From: Fretibacterium sp.
GTDB lineage: Bacteria > Synergistota > Synergistia > Synergistales > Aminobacteriaceae
DNA length: 6,174 bases
Reading direction: 5' to 3'
NCBI GenBank assembly: GCA_016280565.1
Contig: JAEEGY010000173.1
Coordinates: forward strand, 1 to 6,174
Shown here: in pieces, positions 3,805 to 6,174 of the stretch
Numbering within the stretch: position 1 is the stretch's first letter
Layout of the letters: every line of letters starts with the position of its first letter
The notes under the pieces: model-generated
Seen by the model: only the letters and a program-made list of their open reading frames with translations
The model's database searches: none
What the model was told of the DNA's origin: nothing
Program-made: the position numbers and the translations under genes

Positions 3805-5877
3805 TTGGATATCGCGAAACTCAGAAACATAGGAATAGCTGCCCACATCGACGCCGGCAAGACGACGACGAGCGAGCGGATCCTCTATTACACGGGGAGC
3901 AACTACAAGGTGGGCGAGGTCCATGAGGGCACGGCCACCATGGACTGGATGGAGCAGGAGCGGGAGCGTGGCATCACCATCACCTCCGCGGCCACGACGT
4001 GTATGTGGAAGGGGCACACCATCAACCTGATTGATACGCCCGGCCACGTGGATTTCACCGTCGAGGTGGAACGCTCCATGCGCGTCCTGGATGGAGCGGT
4101 GGCGGTGTTCTGCGCCGTTGGCGGTGTGGAGCCCCAGTCGGAGACGGTCTGGCGCCAGGCGGACAAGTATCACGTTCCGCGTATCGCCTTTGTGAACAAG
4201 ATGGACCGTATTGGCGCGGATTTCAACTCGGTGGTCGCTCAGATGCGCGAGCGCCTGGGCGCCTGTGCTGTCCCCCTTCAGATGCCCATCGGGGCGGAGG
4301 ACGACTTCGCCGGCGTGGTGGACCTCATTGATCAGAAGGCGGTGTACTTCAGTGGCGTGCTGGGGCAGGCTCCCAGGGAGGGCACGATCCCGGCGGAGAT
4401 GGCCATGGACGCCAAGGCCGGGCGGGAAGCTATTGTCGAGGCCCTGTCGGACTTCAACGACGACATCATGACGCTCTTCCTCAACGAGCAGGAGGTCAGC
4501 TCCGAACTGATCCGCAAGGCCCTCCGTGAGGCGACCATCGGGCTTAAGGTGGTGCCCGTGCTCTGCGGTTCCGCCTTCAAAAACAAGTGTGTCGAGCCGC
4601 TTCTGGACGCGGTGGTGGAGTATCTTCCCAGCCCCATTGACCTGCCGCCCGTCAAGGGCGTCTCGCCCAATGACCCGGACGCGGTGCTGGAGCGTCACAG
4701 CAGCCCCGACGAGCCTTTCACGGCCCTGGCCTTCAAGGTGGCGGTGGACCCGTTCCTGGGCAAGTTGTTCTTCCTGCGGGTCTACTCCGGGAAACTGGAG
4801 AAGGGGAGCGCGGTCTACAACCCCACGTCGGGCCAGAGGGAGCGCATTGGCCGCATCATGCGAATGCACTCCAACAAGCGCGAGGACATCGACTCCATGG
4901 AAGCGGGTATGATCGTGGCCGTCCCCAGCCTGAAGGGCACCAGGACGGGCGATACGCTCTGCGACGAGGGCAAGCCCATCGTCCTTGAGAGCCTGGAGTT
5001 CCCGGAGCCCGTCATCTCACTGGCGGTGGAGCCCGCGACCCAGGCGGACAAGATCAAGTTGAGCAAGGGGCTCATCGCGTTGTCCGACGAGGACCCGACC
5101 TTTAAGGTCCGCACGGACGAGGAGAGCGGCCAGACGGTCATCTCCGGCATGGGCGAGCTTCACCTTGAGATCATCGTCGACCGCCTGAAGAGGGAGTTCG
5201 GCGTGGACGTCAAGGTCGGCAACCCCCAGGTGGCCTACCGCGAGGCGATCCAGAAGCCGTCCAGGGCGGAGGGCAAGTATATCCGTCAGAGCGGCGGCCG
5301 GGGCCAGTACGGTCACGTCGTGTTCGAGATGGAGCCGCTGCCGGACGGCAAGGGCTTCGAGTTCGAGGACAAGATCGTGGGCGGCGTCGTCCCCAAGGAG
5401 TACGTCGCGGCGGTCCAGAAGGGCCTGGAGGAGGCCATTCAGAGTGGTATCCTTGGCGGCTATCCTGTGATCGGCATCAAGGTGGCGCTGGTGGACGGCA
5501 GCTACCACGAGGTCGACAGCTCCGAGATGGCGTTCAAGATCGCGGCGTCCATGGGCTTCAAGGAGGCCATGAAGAAGGCGGGCCCGGTCCTGATGGAGCC
5601 CATCATGTCGGTGGAGGTCGTTACGCCCGAGGATTACGTCGGCGACGTGATTGGAGATCTGTCCTCACGCCGGGGACGCATCGAGGGTATGGACATGCGG
5701 GCAAACGCGCGTATAATTAGAGCTTACGTGCCCCTCGTCAGCATGTTTGGCTATGCTACGGACCTGCGCAGCAGAACGTCGGGCCGCGCGAACTACTCGA
5801 TGCAGTTCGATCATTATGAGCAGACCCCTGCCGAGGTGAGCGAGAAGGTGCTCCAGGGCAGGGGCAGAAGTGAGTAA
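3805..5877 (+). CDS. fusA: Elongation factor G
   Basis: This 690-aa translational GTPase moves tRNA and mRNA through the ribosome and, with RRF, splits spent ribosomes. From the TTG start, the G-domain motifs are AHIDAGKTT (residues 13-21), [12 protein letters not shown] (53-64), DTPGH (77-81, with the catalytic His81), NKMD (131-134) and GSAFKN (about 253-258). Domain II, domain III ([11 protein letters not shown]), domain IV with [12 protein letters not shown], and domain V ending in [21 protein letters not shown] complete a full-length canonical EF-G1. It is not the tetracycline-protection or EF-G2 type. I prefer TTG 3805 for its Shine-Dalgarno. GTG 3796 would add MRF plus a Leu and gives an N-terminus closer to the usual family length, so it remains possible. 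The gene follows rpsG after a 92-nt gap holding a repeat array, and precedes tuf by 43 nt. Confidence 0.97.
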   Translation: MDIAKLRNIGIAAHIDAGKTTTSERILYYTGSNYKVGEVHEGTATMDWMEQERERGITITSAATTCMWKGHTINLIDTPGHVDFTVEVERSMRVLDGAVAVFCAVGGVEPQSETVWRQADKYHVPRIAFVNKMDRIGADFNSVVAQMRERLGACAVPLQMPIGAEDDFAGVVDLIDQKAVYFSGVLGQAPREGTIPAEMAMDAKAGREAIVEALSDFNDDIMTLFLNEQEVSSELIRKALREATIGLKVVPVLCGSAFKNKCVEPLLDAVVEYLPSPIDLPPVKGVSPNDPDAVLERHSSPDEPFTALAFKVAVDPFLGKLFFLRVYSGKLEKGSAVYNPTSGQRERIGRIMRMHSNKREDIDSMEAGMIVAVPSLKGTRTGDTLCDEGKPIVLESLEFPEPVISLAVEPATQADKIKLSKGLIALSDEDPTFKVRTDEESGQTVISGMGELHLEIIVDRLKREFGVDVKVGNPQVAYREAIQKPSRAEGKYIRQSGGRGQYGHVVFEMEPLPDGKGFEFEDKIVGGVVPKEYVAAVQKGLEEAIQSGILGGYPVIGIKVALVDGSYHEVDSSEMAFKIAASMGFKEAMKKAGPVLMEPIMSVEVVTPEDYVGDVIGDLSSRRGRIEGMDMRANARIIRAYVPLVSMFGYATDLRSRTSGRANYSMQFDHYEQTPAEVSEKVLQGRGRSE
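5690..5717 (+). promoter_or_regulatory. Candidate internal promoter for tuf within the fusA 3' end
   Basis: TGGACA (5690-5695, five of six matches to TTGACA) is followed after 16 bp by a perfect TATAAT (5712-5717). Both lie inside the fusA coding sequence, about 200 bp before the tuf start. E. coli is known to have secondary tufA promoters inside fusA, so the placement fits a known strategy of making extra EF-Tu. The box falls over the codons CGT ATA ATT AGA. By eye, ATA is otherwise seen only near the beginning of this gene. Confidence 0.5.
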
Positions 5878-5920
5878 AAGGCAGTTTTTTCCAAATAAAT
5901 AATTCGGGAGGAATTTGGAG

Positions 5921-6174
5921 ATGGCAAAGGAAAAGTTTGAGCGGACCAAGACGCACCTGAACATCGGTACGATCGGTCACATCGACCACGGCAAGACGAC
6001 GCTGACGGCGGCGATCACGAAGTGCCTTGCCACGAACAACTATGCGGAGTTCACGGCCTACGACATGATCGATAAGGCGCCTGAGGAGCGTGAGCGCGGC
6101 ATCACCATCAACATCGCGCACGTGGAGTATCAGACGGACAAGCGGCACTACGCGCACATCGATTGCCCGGGCCA
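5921..6174 (+). CDS. tuf: Elongation factor Tu (partial, 5' end)
   Basis: The first 84 codons of the GTPase that delivers aminoacyl-tRNA to the ribosome are present; the rest lies beyond the window. The translation begins [20 protein letters not shown]. It then shows the P-loop GHIDHGKTT (residues 19-27), the switch I segment [12 protein letters not shown] and the start of the G3 motif, DCPG. HID in place of the more usual HVD is a conservative change seen in some lineages. The ATG at 5921 is preceded by GGGAGG (5906-5911) with a 9-nt spacer. It follows fusA after a 43-nt AT-rich gap without a terminator, so it shares the str transcript and may also be fed by the candidate promoter at 5690-5717. 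Whether this is one of two tuf copies cannot be seen here. Confidence 0.97.
   Translation, partial: MAKEKFERTKTHLNIGTIGHIDHGKTTLTAAITKCLATNNYAEFTAYDMIDKAPEERERGITINIAHVEYQTDKRHYAHIDCPG

Noticed and set aside
3763..4869. Long reverse open frame opposite fusA (368 codons), with similar ones at 5017-5508 and 3140-3700
   Set aside because: These are antisense shadows of fusA and rpsG. Their compositions are low-complexity His/Leu/Arg-rich, and they lack ribosome sites and recognisable motifs.
5875..5910. Terminator between fusA and tuf (run of six Ts at about 5885-5890)
   Set aside because: No GC-rich stem precedes the T run. The segment is simply AT-rich spacer before a strong tuf ribosome site.

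Overview
The window comes from a bacterial chromosome that is GC-rich by eye and has strong Shine-Dalgarno sites. It is centred on the start of the classical str ribosomal operon. A forward cluster of an L7Ae-like K-turn protein, rpsL (S12), rpsG (S7), fusA (EF-G) and tuf (EF-Tu, cut by the window end) fills 2532-6174. The remaining genes run the other way, at 1-2368. A YbxF/L7Ae-type gene before rpsL is typical of Firmicutes and of some related or deep-branching phyla such as Synergistota and Thermotogota. High GC, an acidic amino acid symporter next door and the EF-Tu N-terminus ([25 protein letters not shown]) make an amino-acid-fermenting Synergistota-like bacterium my best guess. That placement is inference from memory, not a search result.

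Layout. Positions 1-975 hold three reverse-strand genes transcribed toward position 1: a 91-aa two-helix membrane protein of unknown function (700-975), a CPBP-family glutamic intramembrane protease (155-691), and the first 28 codons of an exported protein with a signal peptide (1-85). They probably form one transcript, from a promoter near 1023-1028. Positions 976-1123 hold that promoter, a small palindrome in the leader, and a strong intrinsic terminator for the next gene. Positions 1124-2368 encode a DAACS-family sodium/acidic amino acid (or dicarboxylate) symporter. Positions 2369-2531 are the divergent control region, with an excellent sigma-70 promoter and an AT-rich UP-like element for the str operon. 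Positions 2532-6174 are the str operon.

The str genes supply the decoding centre (S12), the 30S head organiser (S7) and the two GTPases of elongation (EF-G, EF-Tu). The L7Ae-like protein probably binds kink-turns in RNA. No intrinsic terminator is visible inside the operon. The upstream neighbour is not rpoC, as it is in many bacteria, but a divergent transporter, so the operon relies on its own promoter.

No wholly new system is evident. The points worth a second look are: three near-identical 23-bp repeats filling most of the rpsG-fusA gap; a consensus-like promoter inside the end of fusA that could drive tuf; a duplicated 3' end of the protease gene that re-encodes WWAPIP-stop just beyond the real stop; and a probable TTG start for fusA.
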